Part shown: piece after piece, positions 1 through 8,010 of the stretch
Numbering within the stretch: the stretch's first letter is position 1
How the letters are laid out: each line of letters begins with the position of its first letter
DNA from: RGDT01 sp964630925
GTDB lineage: Bacteria; Planctomycetota; Planctomycetia; Gemmatales; Gemmataceae
Direction of reading: 5' to 3'
Length of the DNA: 64,000 nt
NCBI GenBank assembly: GCA_964630925.1
Contig: CAZVZK010000002.1
Location: forward strand, 1 to 64,000
Notes under the pieces: model-generated
What the model was told of the DNA's origin: nothing
Database searches by the model: none
What the model saw: the letters and a program-made list of their open reading frames with translations, nothing else
Translations under genes and position numbers: made by a program

Positions 1-43
1 GCCAGCCCCCATGATACCGGAAACTTCTACTTGCGCCAACCCC

Positions 44-1087
44 CTAACGATGGAAGAGCCAGCAGATGCCGAATGAGACGAGGAAGCCCGCGGCGACATA
101 CCACCCCGGGCTGTCCCTGGGGACGAACGGCTTGACCGCCCCGTTGACGAGGTCGTGCAGGATGTACGCCGCCAGCGCGTTGGTGCCAAGGGTGCGGAAG
201 AGCGCGGCCTGCCACCCCCAGCGGTCACAGACGACCATGAAGGCCGCGTAGGCAGCCAGGCTGAAGCCCGCGCCGAAGACGAGGTACGACACGCTGCCCG
301 CCCGCTGGCTCATCGTCCAGATCCCCACCGGCCCGCTCGGGGGCACGAACGGCGGGGCCGCCAACGCGCCATTCAGGCACGATAGCCCGTACCCCAGCGC
401 CATCAGGGCCGCACCCCAGGCGGCCAGCGGCCACGCCCTGGCCTCCTTACGCCCGAAGATGTAATCGTGGGCCAGCGTGCCCGCCAGTAACGGCAGCGTC
501 CAGGTCAGGAAGCCGAGCGGGCCGCCGTCGATCCCCGGCCGCTTCATCACCCACTCGTAATAGCCACACACCGACAGCAGATGAAACAGCACCGCCGAGA
601 AGACGGCGTACCCCACCCGGACGGCGGGCCCGGCGGCGATCACCGGCAGCACCCACAGCGAGGCGACGGCGATGTGGGCCAGCGTCTGAAAGTACTCGCG
701 CTGGAAGGCGCGGCTCAGGACGCCGACGACGCCCGCCGCCTCCAGATCCGCCCATTTGGCGTATCGCCCGTCGAGATGGTGGACGACGAACGCGAGCAGC
801 AGCAGGCCCAGGCAGCGCCAGGCCGCATGGGCGTAGCCCGCCCACGCGCCATCGGCCTCCCCCCGCCGCAGGAACGTCAGCCGGTAGGCGAAGCCGGCCG
901 CGAAGAAGAACTGCGGCATGATCGAGTCGGCGTAGCTGAAGTAGGTGTTGTGGTGGGCCAGGACAGGGGCCAACCGCCGCACCACCTCATACGAGCCGAC
1001 GAAGTTGACCAGGAACATCCCCGCGACGGTGTAGCCGCGGAGCTGATCCAGCGAGGCCAGGCGGGCGGCGGGGGTCGGAGGGGTCAC
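44..1087 (-). CDS. HGSNAT/DUF5009-type membrane acyltransferase
   Basis: Predicted polytopic inner-membrane protein of about 347 aa. It resembles the heparan-alpha-glucosaminide N-acetyltransferase group (DUF5009/DUF1624-like), whose members pass an acyl group across the membrane to a sugar acceptor. The family signature RLASLDQLRGYTVAG lies at residues 9-23, followed by several hydrophobic segments and a second conserved stretch near the C-terminus (LGTNALAAYILHDLVNG). An upstream in-frame ATG at 1213 would put the start inside the 224-bp repeat at 1110-1333. I therefore chose GTG at 1087, eight codons before the family motif. The substrate cannot be told. It stands alone; the next minus-strand gene ends 518 bases upstream. 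Confidence 0.75.
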   Translation of the reverse strand: MTPPTPAARLASLDQLRGYTVAGMFLVNFVGSYEVVRRLAPVLAHHNTYFSYADSIMPQFFFAAGFAYRLTFLRRGEADGAWAGYAHAAWRCLGLLLLAFVVHHLDGRYAKWADLEAAGVVGVLSRAFQREYFQTLAHIAVASLWVLPVIAAGPAVRVGYAVFSAVLFHLLSVCGYYEWVMKRPGIDGGPLGFLTWTLPLLAGTLAHDYIFGRKEARAWPLAAWGAALMALGYGLSCLNGALAAPPFVPPSGPVGIWTMSQRAGSVSYLVFGAGFSLAAYAAFMVVCDRWGWQAALFRTLGTNALAAYILHDLVNGAVKPFVPRDSPGWYVAAGFLVSFGICWLFHR

Positions 1088-1109
1088 GGCTCGTCTCGGA
1101 AGACACGGG

Positions 1110-1333
1110 GTAACCAACCAGGCGGGTGTGGGTATTAGACGGGAGTAGACAGGTGGGATGGCCGGGGTGGTGCGGATTGCATTGCATTGCACCCCCCCAG
1201 GCACCCCCTGCAATGCAAATTCCTGGCTGAATTTGCATTGCAGGGCAAGTGGTCAGGCCACCCACTCCCGTGCCGTGGCCGCCCTCCACGTCTCATTTTG
1301 TCTAAATCCACAGGTCGGGTGAACGGCTACGGT
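1110..1333. repeat. 224-bp dispersed repeat, copy A
   Basis: This segment is repeated in inverted orientation at 58498-58725, at roughly nine identical bases in ten by eye. Its core is a 17-bp perfect inverted repeat, CCCTGCAATGCAAATTC against GAATTTGCATTGCAGGG with a 6-base spacer, at about 1206-1245. It lies in the 518-bp gap between the FGE-like gene and the acyltransferase and has no open frame with coding character. It looks like a non-autonomous element; no transposase is present in the window. Confidence 0.8.
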
Positions 1334-1502
1334 TTGCACACCGAATGTCAAGGGGGGACAGCCCGGCTGCCTCAGACCTCGTGGCGGTGGTGGCCGTGTG
1401 CCGCCTTCTGCCGTGTGACCAGGGGCCCAACGCAGCTTCGCGTCGCCCCGGAGGCAACGGCGGCCATCGGCACGCGGGAACCCTCATACGTCTCAACCGT
1501 CT

Positions 1503-1605
1503 TCATTGCTGGTTCGTGTGTGGGGGTCTGCAATGCCATGCAAGTTGTGCCCCGCCAGCCACACCACCGTCTCCTCCCGTCCAATCCCACCCAGTCCCAC
1601 CCTCG
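1503..1605. repeat. Degenerate TGCAATGCA-type repeat, copy 1
   Basis: This stretch lies directly beyond the stop codon of the FGE-like gene. It shares a run of similar blocks with 39446-39560: a TTCATTGC/TTGCATTGC start, a GTGTGNGGGGGTCTGCAATG block, then CCACC, GTCTCCT and CCGTCC. Its TGCAATGCA words are also the core of the 224-bp repeat, so the two families are probably related. Confidence 0.5.
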
Positions 1606-2589
1606 TCAGGCGCGCTCCAGGACCACGCGTAGCCCGAAGTCGTTGTGCCGCGCCTCCGGCTCGTAGCGGTAGCGGTACGCCGAGCGGCAGATGCGGGCGC
1701 CGTAGAACCACCCGCCGCCACGCAGCGACCGCCGCGTCCCGCCCGCCGGGCCGGGCGGCGACGCCTCCGGGCTGGCGGCGTAATAGTGATCGTCGAACCA
1801 GTCCTGGCACCACTCCCAGACGTTGCCGTGCATGTCGTACAGCCCGAAGGCATTCGGGGGGTACGAGCCGACGGCGCTGGTGCGGGCCAGATAGCGCCCC
1901 TTGGGGGCGGCGCCCTCGGGCAGGTTGCCGTCGATGTTGGCGAGATCCGACGTGAGCGAGTCGCCGAAGTGGAAGACCGAGGTCGTGCCGGCACGGCAAG
2001 CGTACTCCCACTCCGCCTCCGTCGGCAGGCGGTAGGCGTGGCCGGGGCACAGCGCGGCCAGCCTGGCGCAGAACTCACCGGCGTCGAACCACGAGACACG
2101 CTCGACGGGGAGGCCGGACGTGTCGAGGCCGGCCACGGCGGCGCCGCCCTCGCCCCCTTCGCGGAAATGGCTGGGGTTGTGCCTCATGACGGCGAGGAAC
2201 TGGGCCTGGGTCACGGGGCCCTGGCCGAGCCAGAAGGCCGCGGGGATGCGGACGCGGTGGCGGGGGCCCTCGTCGGGGTGGCGGCCCTGCTCGCCGGGCG
2301 CCGACCCCATCAGGAAGCTGCCCGCCGGGACGGGGATGAAGCGCATGCCGACGGCGTTCACCGCCGCCGGGACGCACGGGGCGACGCCGGAGGCGAGGAG
2401 CCGCCGCAGCTCGGGCTCGTCGGCGGGGCGGGTGGGGGCGTCGGCGTCGAGGAGGCGCTGGCGCAGGCGGAGCAGGTGGGCCTCGGCGTCGCGGCCCTCC
2501 TCCTCCAGGCAATCGGCAAGGGCGAGCCAGGCGGTGGGGTCGCCGGGCTCGACGTGGAGGGCGTCGAGGAGGGTGCGTGTCGCGGTCAT
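1606..2589 (-). CDS. FGE/SUMF1-like protein with N-terminal TIGR02996-type domain
   Basis: A 327-aa protein with two parts. Residues about 5-48 (LLDALHVEPGDPTAWLALADCLEE) match the TIGR02996 repeat-companion domain typical of Gemmata. Residues about 80-325 form a formylglycine-generating-enzyme fold: FIPVPAGSFLMGS, RLPTEAEWEYACRAG, YDMHGNVWEWCQDW and a C-terminal GLRVVLE. The two copper-binding cysteines of genuine FGE appear absent: the usual GGSxLC..SYC region reads GGWFYGARICRSAYR. I infer a generic SUMF1-fold protein rather than a proven sulfatase activator. There is no signal peptide. ATG at 2589 overlaps the stop of the CAP gene by ATGA, so the two are probably translationally coupled. 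A longer frame to 2721 would run through the CAP gene. Confidence 0.85.
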   Translation of the reverse strand: MTATRTLLDALHVEPGDPTAWLALADCLEEEGRDAEAHLLRLRQRLLDADAPTRPADEPELRRLLASGVAPCVPAAVNAVGMRFIPVPAGSFLMGSAPGEQGRHPDEGPRHRVRIPAAFWLGQGPVTQAQFLAVMRHNPSHFREGGEGGAAVAGLDTSGLPVERVSWFDAGEFCARLAALCPGHAYRLPTEAEWEYACRAGTTSVFHFGDSLTSDLANIDGNLPEGAAPKGRYLARTSAVGSYPPNAFGLYDMHGNVWEWCQDWFDDHYYAASPEASPPGPAGGTRRSLRGGGWFYGARICRSAYRYRYEPEARHNDFGLRVVLERA

Positions 2590-3074
2590 CGCGGGGGCTT
2601 GGGGGTGCCGAATACCTGGGCGTAGTAGATGGTGCCGGACTTGCCCTTGGCCGACGCCAGGCCCGCCTCGGTGAACTTCGGGTTGAGGAGGTTCTCGGCG
2701 TGGAGCTTGGACTTCATCCACATGGCGTGGATGTCGGCCGGGGGCGGCGGCGGGATCTTCGCCTCGCCCCTGGCCCGCGCCAGGTTCTCGCCGATGACGC
2801 GGAAGCGGTAGCCGGCCTCCTCGGCCCGCTTGACGACGCCCTTGCCGTCGAGGACGTGCTCCATCTTCTCCTGCCTCGCCATGTTCTCGGCGTGCGCCTT
2901 CGCGATGCGGGTGAGGTGGGCGCTTTCGGTGAGGGCGGTGAGCTTCTTGCCCTCGCGCTCCTTGTTGGCGAGGTCGAAGAGGGTCTTGAGGTCGCCTTCG
3001 AGCCTGGGCGCGGGGCGGTCCTGGCCGGCGGCCAGGGAGGCGATCAGGAGCAGGGCCGGCAGGGTGCGGCGCAT
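2586..3074 (-). CDS. Secreted CAP/SCP-domain protein
   Basis: A 162-aa exported protein of the CAP (SCP/PR-1, YkwD-like) family. A signal peptide (MRRTLPALLLIASLAAGQ) precedes a CAP domain from about residue 30. The family features seen are LANKEREGKKL, HAENMARQ, an IGENLA motif, the W-x-S-clash region MWMKSKLHAENLLNPKFTEAGLA, and a C-terminal IYYAQVFG strand. It is followed directly by the FGE-like gene with a 4-base overlap. The upstream gap to 3170 is about 95 bp and contains a divergent promoter for the next gene. The biochemical function of bacterial CAP proteins is generally unknown. Confidence 0.85.
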   Translation of the reverse strand: MRRTLPALLLIASLAAGQDRPAPRLEGDLKTLFDLANKEREGKKLTALTESAHLTRIAKAHAENMARQEKMEHVLDGKGVVKRAEEAGYRFRVIGENLARARGEAKIPPPPPADIHAMWMKSKLHAENLLNPKFTEAGLASAKGKSGTIYYAQVFGTPKPPR

Positions 3075-3169
3075 GGGGCCTCCGTGGCGGGCGGCGACCC
3101 GGACAGTTTAGCAGACCGGCAGGGCTGGAAGCCAGCCGTGCGCGTCGGCGGTATTCATCGGGCGGGTGG

Positions 3170-3199
3170 TTGACGCCCGGCGCGGCGCCCCTGTATGAT
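3170..3199 (+). promoter_or_regulatory. Sigma70-like promoter
   Basis: TTGACG at 3170-3175 and TATGAT at 3194-3199, separated by 18 bases. It lies 52 bases before the ATG at 3251 and is the best promoter match in the first 5 kb. Confidence 0.6.
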
Positions 3200-3250
3200 T
3201 TCCCTCATCATCCCGACCTCGTCCCGAACTCCATGCCAGTGGGGTGCCGC

Positions 3251-4075
3251 ATGCGTTCCTTACCCAGAGTGATCCTGGCCGGCCTGACGCTGCTCGGCAT
3301 CGTGGCCGTGGCGGAGGCGCAGTTCCGCCCCCCGCCGACCCGCCCGCCGACCACACCGCCGTTCCGCCCGCCGACCATCCCGCCGGTCCGCCCGCCGGTC
3401 ATGCCGCCCATCGGCGGGGCCATCGGGGGCGGGGCCATCGGCGGCGGGGCCATCGGAGGCGGGGCCACCTCGACGTGGAGCTGCCCCAACTGCAAGCGTG
3501 TCGTCGGCACAGGCGACAGGCCGCCGGTCGTGGCCGCCTGCTGCGGCGTGACCTTCGTGAACGGCAAGTCGCAGGGCGGCATCGGCGGCCCTCCGGCCGG
3601 CTTCGGCGGCGGTGGCGTGCCTGTCGGTGGCCCGCCCCCGATGGTCGGCGGCGTCCCCGTCGGCGGCCCGCCGCCGATGGCCGGTGGCCCTCCCACCCCG
3701 GCCCCCAACCCGATCCCGCCGGTCAACCCGGACCCGATCCCCGCGCCCGCGCCGAAGACCAACCCGACGCCCGCGCCGGTGAACCCACCCGCGCCGGCGG
3801 CGGGCGGGTCGTCCTCCAACGCCGGGATGATCCTCGCCATCGTCGGCATCTCCATCGTGGCCGTCCTGCTGGTGGTCGGCGGCGTGGTGCTGATCTACGC
3901 CAGCCAGGCCTCGTCCGCCAACCGCGCGAGGCCGCGCAAGGCCCGTCGCGATGATGACGAGGACGATGATGACCGCCCGCGGCGCCGCTCGCGCGACGAG
4001 GACGATGAGGATGACCGTCCGCGTGGCCGGTTCGACAGGGACGGCGGACGGGGCGGGTACCGCAGCCGCGATTGA
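3251..4075 (+). CDS. Pro/Gly-rich membrane protein with CxxC motif
   Basis: A 274-aa protein of no known family. A signal peptide (MRSLPRVILAGLTLLGIVAV) is followed by a PPTRPP-type proline-rich stretch, a small triplicated GGGAI repeat, and a CPNC...CC cluster (about residues 78-100) that could bind metal or form disulfides. A second Gly/Pro-rich linker, one transmembrane helix (about residues 195-217) and a highly charged Asp/Arg tail complete it. If the N-terminal signal is cleaved, the proline-rich part would be outside the cytoplasm and the charged tail inside. ATG at 3251 was chosen because it opens the signal peptide; an in-frame start at 3170 lies on the -35 box. Confidence 0.7.
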   Translation: MRSLPRVILAGLTLLGIVAVAEAQFRPPPTRPPTTPPFRPPTIPPVRPPVMPPIGGAIGGGAIGGGAIGGGATSTWSCPNCKRVVGTGDRPPVVAACCGVTFVNGKSQGGIGGPPAGFGGGGVPVGGPPPMVGGVPVGGPPPMAGGPPTPAPNPIPPVNPDPIPAPAPKTNPTPAPVNPPAPAAGGSSSNAGMILAIVGISIVAVLLVVGGVVLIYASQASSANRARPRKARRDDDEDDDDRPRRRSRDEDDEDDRPRGRFDRDGGRGGYRSRD

Positions 4076-4101
4076 CCCCGCGCCCGCCCGTTGGCATGAT
4101 C

Positions 4102-4128
4102 GCCTCCCGTGTCGCCCGCACGGGAGGC
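4102..4128 (+). promoter_or_regulatory. 10-bp hairpin sequestering a ribosome-binding site
   Basis: GCCTCCCGTG (4102-4111), a 7-base loop, then CACGGGAGGC (4119-4128) form a perfect 10-bp stem. The right arm contains the Shine-Dalgarno GGGAGG (4122-4127), eight bases before the ATG at 4136. The hairpin could end transcription of the preceding gene, limit translation of the next one, or both. It has no T-tract. Confidence 0.5.
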
Positions 4129-4135
4129 CCATCGC

Positions 4136-5749
4136 ATGGACCGCGCCGCCGCACCGATGGACCTCGCCGGCTGGACGCGCGCCCTGTGGTCGCGGGTCCT
4201 CTTCCCCGGCGCCCCCTGCGCCGGGGGCCGACTCCCCCTCGCTTACCTCGCCGCCCTGATCCTCCTGCCCGCCCTGCTCCTCTACCCGTTCCTCGGCTTC
4301 CGCCTCCTCGAGCCGGACGAGAGCCGGTACGCGCAGATCCCGCGCGAGATGCTCGAGCGCGGCGACTGGGTCGTCCCCACGCTCCAGGGCGAGCCGTACC
4401 TCGACAAGCCGCCGCTGTTCTACTGGCTGGTCATGCTCTCCTACAAGGCGTTCGGCGTCTCGGACTGGGCCGCCCGCCTCGTCCCCGCCGTCTGCGTCCA
4501 CCTCACCCTCCTCGCCGGCTTTCTGTTCGGCAGGCGCCTCGTGGGCGACAGGGCCGCCTTCTTCGGGGCCCTGGCCCTGTGCCTCGCTCCGGGCGCCCTG
4601 GGGATGGCCCGCCTGCTTGTCCTCGACGGCCTCCTGATGCTGCTCGTCGCCTTGGCGCTTTTCACGGCGTTCGAGGCGGTGCGCGGCGAGGCGCTGCATC
4701 GTGGCTGGTGGCTGGCGTCGGCGCTGGCGTGCGGCCTGGGCGTGCTGTGCAAGGGCCCCGTGGCCGTCCTGCTCCTGATGCCGCCGGTCATCCTGTATCC
4801 TCTGCTTTCCGGGCGCGGCACGATGCCCGGCTGGCGGGCGTGGGCGGTGCATCTGGGGATCACGGGGCTGATCGCGGTGCCGTGGTTCGTGGCCCTCGCT
4901 CTGCGTGAGCCGCGCTTCGTCGGCTACTTCTTCTGGGAACACAACGTCCAGCGGTTCCTGGCGCCCGGCGTCCACGTCCGCGGTGTGTGGTTCTACCTGC
5001 CCGTGCTGTTCGCCGTGCTGCTGCCGGGCTCGCTGCTGCTGTGGCCGGCGGGCAACTTCTTCCTCGGCGCGGAGCAGGCCGAGAAACGATCGCCGGAGCT
5101 GGGGTTCGCGGTGCTCGCCGGCGGGTGGTGTGTTCTCTTCTTCACCCTCTCGTCGTGCAAGCTGCCGACGTACATCCTGCCGGCGCTGCCGTTCCTGGCG
5201 CTGGGCCTCGGGGCGTTCCTGGCGAACACGGATTGGGGCGTGTCGCGCCTCACGCTCTCCGGCGCGGCTTTGAGCCTCGCGCTGGTGCTGGGGCTGCACG
5301 GGGTGGCGCTGCCGTGGTATGCGGGGTACCGCTCGCCGATGAGCAGGCCGGAGGAGGCGTTGCGGCTGTGCGGCGACCCGAAGGCGTCGGTGGTGTGTTA
5401 CCCGCGCGGGTGCGACTCGGTGGCGTTCTACCTGGGGCGGAGCGACCTGAAGGTGTACCGGAGCAAGGACATCGAGGAGCTACGCCGCCTGGTGCGCGTT
5501 CAGCCGCGGACGGTGATCCTGTGTACTCACCGGCACTCGCTGAAGGGGCTGAAGGAGCTGCTGCCGCCGGAGGTGCGCGTGACGCAGGAATTGCGGATGG
5601 GTCTGGCGGACATCCCCGGCGTGCCGAAGGGGCTGATGCGGCCGCTGGCGGTGCTGATGGGCGAGACGGCACTGGGGCTGGCGGACGTGGCGGTCGTGGA
5701 GATGCCGGCGCCGGCGCGTCCGGGCGAAGCGGTCGTCAGGTCGCGGTGA
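4136..5749 (+). CDS. ArnT/PMT-like membrane glycosyltransferase (GT39/GT83 fold)
   Basis: A 537-aa polytopic membrane protein of the dolichyl-phosphate-mannose mannosyltransferase/ArnT superfamily, which transfers a sugar from a polyprenyl-phosphate donor on the periplasmic face. The signature is in the first extracytoplasmic loop: RLLEPDESRYAQIPREM followed by GDWVVPTLQGEPYLDKPPL. Many hydrophobic helices follow, then a soluble C-terminal portion (about residues 400-537) with KASVVCYPRGCDSVAFYLG. ATG at 4136 was preferred over 4109 because GGGAGG precedes it by eight bases. Acceptor and sugar are unknown. Its 3' end faces the metallohydrolase with a 15-base gap. Confidence 0.85.
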   Translation: MDRAAAPMDLAGWTRALWSRVLFPGAPCAGGRLPLAYLAALILLPALLLYPFLGFRLLEPDESRYAQIPREMLERGDWVVPTLQGEPYLDKPPLFYWLVMLSYKAFGVSDWAARLVPAVCVHLTLLAGFLFGRRLVGDRAAFFGALALCLAPGALGMARLLVLDGLLMLLVALALFTAFEAVRGEALHRGWWLASALACGLGVLCKGPVAVLLLMPPVILYPLLSGRGTMPGWRAWAVHLGITGLIAVPWFVALALREPRFVGYFFWEHNVQRFLAPGVHVRGVWFYLPVLFAVLLPGSLLLWPAGNFFLGAEQAEKRSPELGFAVLAGGWCVLFFTLSSCKLPTYILPALPFLALGLGAFLANTDWGVSRLTLSGAALSLALVLGLHGVALPWYAGYRSPMSRPEEALRLCGDPKASVVCYPRGCDSVAFYLGRSDLKVYRSKDIEELRRLVRVQPRTVILCTHRHSLKGLKELLPPEVRVTQELRMGLADIPGVPKGLMRPLAVLMGETALGLADVAVVEMPAPARPGEAVVRSR

Positions 5750-5764
5750 GCAGGCGGGGGTCGA

Positions 5765-7351
5765 TCAGGGCTTGCCGCGCTTGTTGATGCGGACGCGGAG
5801 GTCATCCATCGCCACGGTGTACACCGCCAGGAGCTTGTCCTTCGCCGCCGCGCTGCTGAACGTGGCGCGGGCGATGATGGCGGCCTTCGCCTCCTCCAGG
5901 CGCTTCATCAGCTCCCGGGCCGACTCCACGTCGAAGCGCCGCCTGCCCCCGACATCGACGTAGCAGGGGGAGGTGTGGGCGAACAGGGGCTGGCCGAGCT
6001 CGTTCCGGGCCTTGCATTCGATGCGGGCGGCGAGCCAGCCCGGCTCGGTGATCCGCACGTCGCGCGAGAGCGTGGCGGAGTGCCCGCCTCCCTTCTTCGC
6101 GGCCCGCTCCTCCTGCACCACCTTGCCGTTGTGGACCAGCTGTAGCCGGCCGAAATCGTGCCGCCCGACGCCCTCGGCCTCGACCCGCACCTTCTTCTCC
6201 CCGTCCAGCACCAGCACCTCGCCGGCCGGCTTGCCGTCCACGGTCAGGCGGAGGAGCGGGCCGTTGGTGATGACATTGCGCCCCGCCTTGAGCGCCTGCA
6301 GCCAGCTCTTGATGGTCAGGGCGCCCGTGACCCGCGCGTAGACGCGGGAGAAGTCGTAAAGGAACCAGTCCGTGCCTGTGCTGATCGGCACGCGCAGGCC
6401 GACATCCAGATAGCGGTAGTAGCGTTCCTCGTAGGTGCCCCGTGTCGTCCCGTCGAAGAAGTTGAGTGCGTCGAACCGCCCGGCCAGGGCGCTGGGCACG
6501 TCCTCGTAGCCGCTGGGGTTGTGGCACCAGATCACGGCCCCGCCCTGTTTCCGAGCCTCCTCCAGGCCGACCCGCAGCGGCCGGTCGTCGTGTCCGGCCC
6601 CGGTGATCCCCGGGCCGATGCTGACCGGGGTGACCAGCTTCGTGATGTCCAGGAACATGACATGGCCGTAGCCCTGGCCGTAGGGCGTGAAGTTGTGACG
6701 GTGTTCCTCGCCGTTGTTGAAGAGGACCGGGCCGCCCGGCGGCCCCTTCACCTCACCGATGGGGTAGCGGTTGGTGATGTAAGACGCGTCGTCGTCCTTG
6801 CGTCCCCCGGAGGCCTTGCGCTCGAGGTAGGAGATGAACATGACACCGAGGCGGTCGGCGGCGGGTATCCGCTGGAGGTATTCGTCGGCGTCGGCCTTGG
6901 TGAAGGAGCGCAGGTGGAGGTGGGTGTTGCCGGCGACGAGGCCCTCCTTCTCCGGGCGGAAGAGGACAGGGAGCTTGACGACGATCTCCTCCGGGGGCCG
7001 GCCGCCCAGATCGACATTGAGGCTCGCCAGGGCGGTCTCCAGCCCGGACAGCGCCTCGACGCGCAGACGCGAGCGGGGCAGCCTGGTCTGCATCCCCTTG
7101 ACCGGGACGACGTGCCAGCCGCGTGCGTCCACAGGGGGCGTCAGCCCGCGCATGCGGTCGAACAGCCCCGGTAGCGCGAACGGCTCCCCCTTCCCTGCGC
7201 GAAAGATGCGGACGATCCCGGTCACGTCCTTGCCGGTGTCGGCATCCACGAGCCGTACACGCACGTTGACGGTGTCGTCGTCCGGCTTGCCGGCGAGGTA
7301 GACGCTCAGCGCCAGGACGGCGCAGACGGCCAGGAGAACGGCGGAACGCAT
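5765..7351 (-). CDS. CehA/McbA-family metallohydrolase
   Basis: A 528-aa exported protein of the CehA/McbA group in the PHP/amidohydrolase-like metallohydrolases, whose characterised members hydrolyse carbamate esters. An N-terminal signal anchor (MRSAVLLAVCAVLALSVYLA) is followed by a beta-sandwich region (about 25-135). The metal-binding core carries GNTHLHLRSF, NNGEEHRHNF, GHVMFLD, GGAVIWCHNPSG, PISTGTDWF and TNGPLLRL. A C-terminal beta domain and a Lys/Arg-rich helix end the protein. In planctomycetes these proteins are numerous and their natural substrates are unknown. It is the last gene of a minus-strand run after the two TlpA-like genes, with 58 bases between. Confidence 0.85.
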   Translation of the reverse strand: MRSAVLLAVCAVLALSVYLAGKPDDDTVNVRVRLVDADTGKDVTGIVRIFRAGKGEPFALPGLFDRMRGLTPPVDARGWHVVPVKGMQTRLPRSRLRVEALSGLETALASLNVDLGGRPPEEIVVKLPVLFRPEKEGLVAGNTHLHLRSFTKADADEYLQRIPAADRLGVMFISYLERKASGGRKDDDASYITNRYPIGEVKGPPGGPVLFNNGEEHRHNFTPYGQGYGHVMFLDITKLVTPVSIGPGITGAGHDDRPLRVGLEEARKQGGAVIWCHNPSGYEDVPSALAGRFDALNFFDGTTRGTYEERYYRYLDVGLRVPISTGTDWFLYDFSRVYARVTGALTIKSWLQALKAGRNVITNGPLLRLTVDGKPAGEVLVLDGEKKVRVEAEGVGRHDFGRLQLVHNGKVVQEERAAKKGGGHSATLSRDVRITEPGWLAARIECKARNELGQPLFAHTSPCYVDVGGRRRFDVESARELMKRLEEAKAAIIARATFSSAAAKDKLLAVYTVAMDDLRVRINKRGKP

Positions 7352-7409
7352 GAACGACCTCCGGCCAAGACTCGGCGGTGCGCGGGCGGTGGCGTGCAGG
7401 GGCCCTGGG

Positions 7410-8006
7410 TCACTTCTCCGCGAGCAGCTCCTTGATCCGGGCGTCGAGCGCCTTCAGGTTGGCGGGGCTGTACCCGTACTTGACCATGCGGACGACGCCG
7501 TCGCGGCCGATCAGGACGGCGACGGGCATGCTCGTCACCTTGTAGTTGAACACGGCGTCGGCGGAGGTCTGGACGCGGTAGGGGATCTTGTGGTGGGCGG
7601 CGAACGCCTTGAGCATCGCCTGCTCCTGCTCCTGCGTCAGCGGCTTCCTCGCGTTGACGAGCTTGCCGCCCTTGAAGTCGGTCTTCTGGTAGTAGCGCGT
7701 CAGGCCGACGACCTCCAGGCCCTTGTCGTGGTGGGCTTCATGGAGCCTGACCAGCTCGGGGATGGCGGAGCGAGAGGGCGGCGCCCAGACGGCCCAGAAG
7801 TCGAGCAGGACGACCTTGCCCTTGAGGGATTCGATGGTGGCGGGGTCGCCTGTGACGGCGAAATCGGATTTGAATGCGGGGGCCTTCTGGCCCTCCAGTG
7901 TGAGGGCGGGGAACTTCTTCTTGTCCTTGTCGGTGGGCTGGGCGCGGACGCCGTCCGTGCCGGCGATCAGGGCGAGCAGCAGGAAGGCCGGCACGGTTCG
8001 GCGCAT
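7410..8006 (-). CDS. TlpA-like thioredoxin-fold protein lacking the redox cysteines
   Basis: A 198-aa exported protein with a signal peptide (MRRTVPAFLLLALIAGTDG) and a TlpA/ResA-type thioredoxin fold. The usual WCxxC active site reads W74-A-P-P-S78, so both catalytic cysteines are gone, while the flanking LLDFWAVW and PELVRLHEAH are intact. The cis-proline region is present (SMPVAVLIGRDG). The adjacent upstream paralogue keeps CGPC. A disulfide-exchange role is therefore unlikely; a binding or chaperone-like role is possible but not shown. It starts four bases after the stop of that paralogue, so the pair is co-transcribed. Confidence 0.85.
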   Translation of the reverse strand: MRRTVPAFLLLALIAGTDGVRAQPTDKDKKKFPALTLEGQKAPAFKSDFAVTGDPATIESLKGKVVLLDFWAVWAPPSRSAIPELVRLHEAHHDKGLEVVGLTRYYQKTDFKGGKLVNARKPLTQEQEQAMLKAFAAHHKIPYRVQTSADAVFNYKVTSMPVAVLIGRDGVVRMVKYGYSPANLKALDARIKELLAEK

Positions 8007-8010
8007 GGGG

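Noticed and set aside
3260..5299. 679-codon open frame on the minus strand
   Set aside because: It overlaps two real plus-strand genes and is a run of Arg/Gln/Glu/Ala without motifs.
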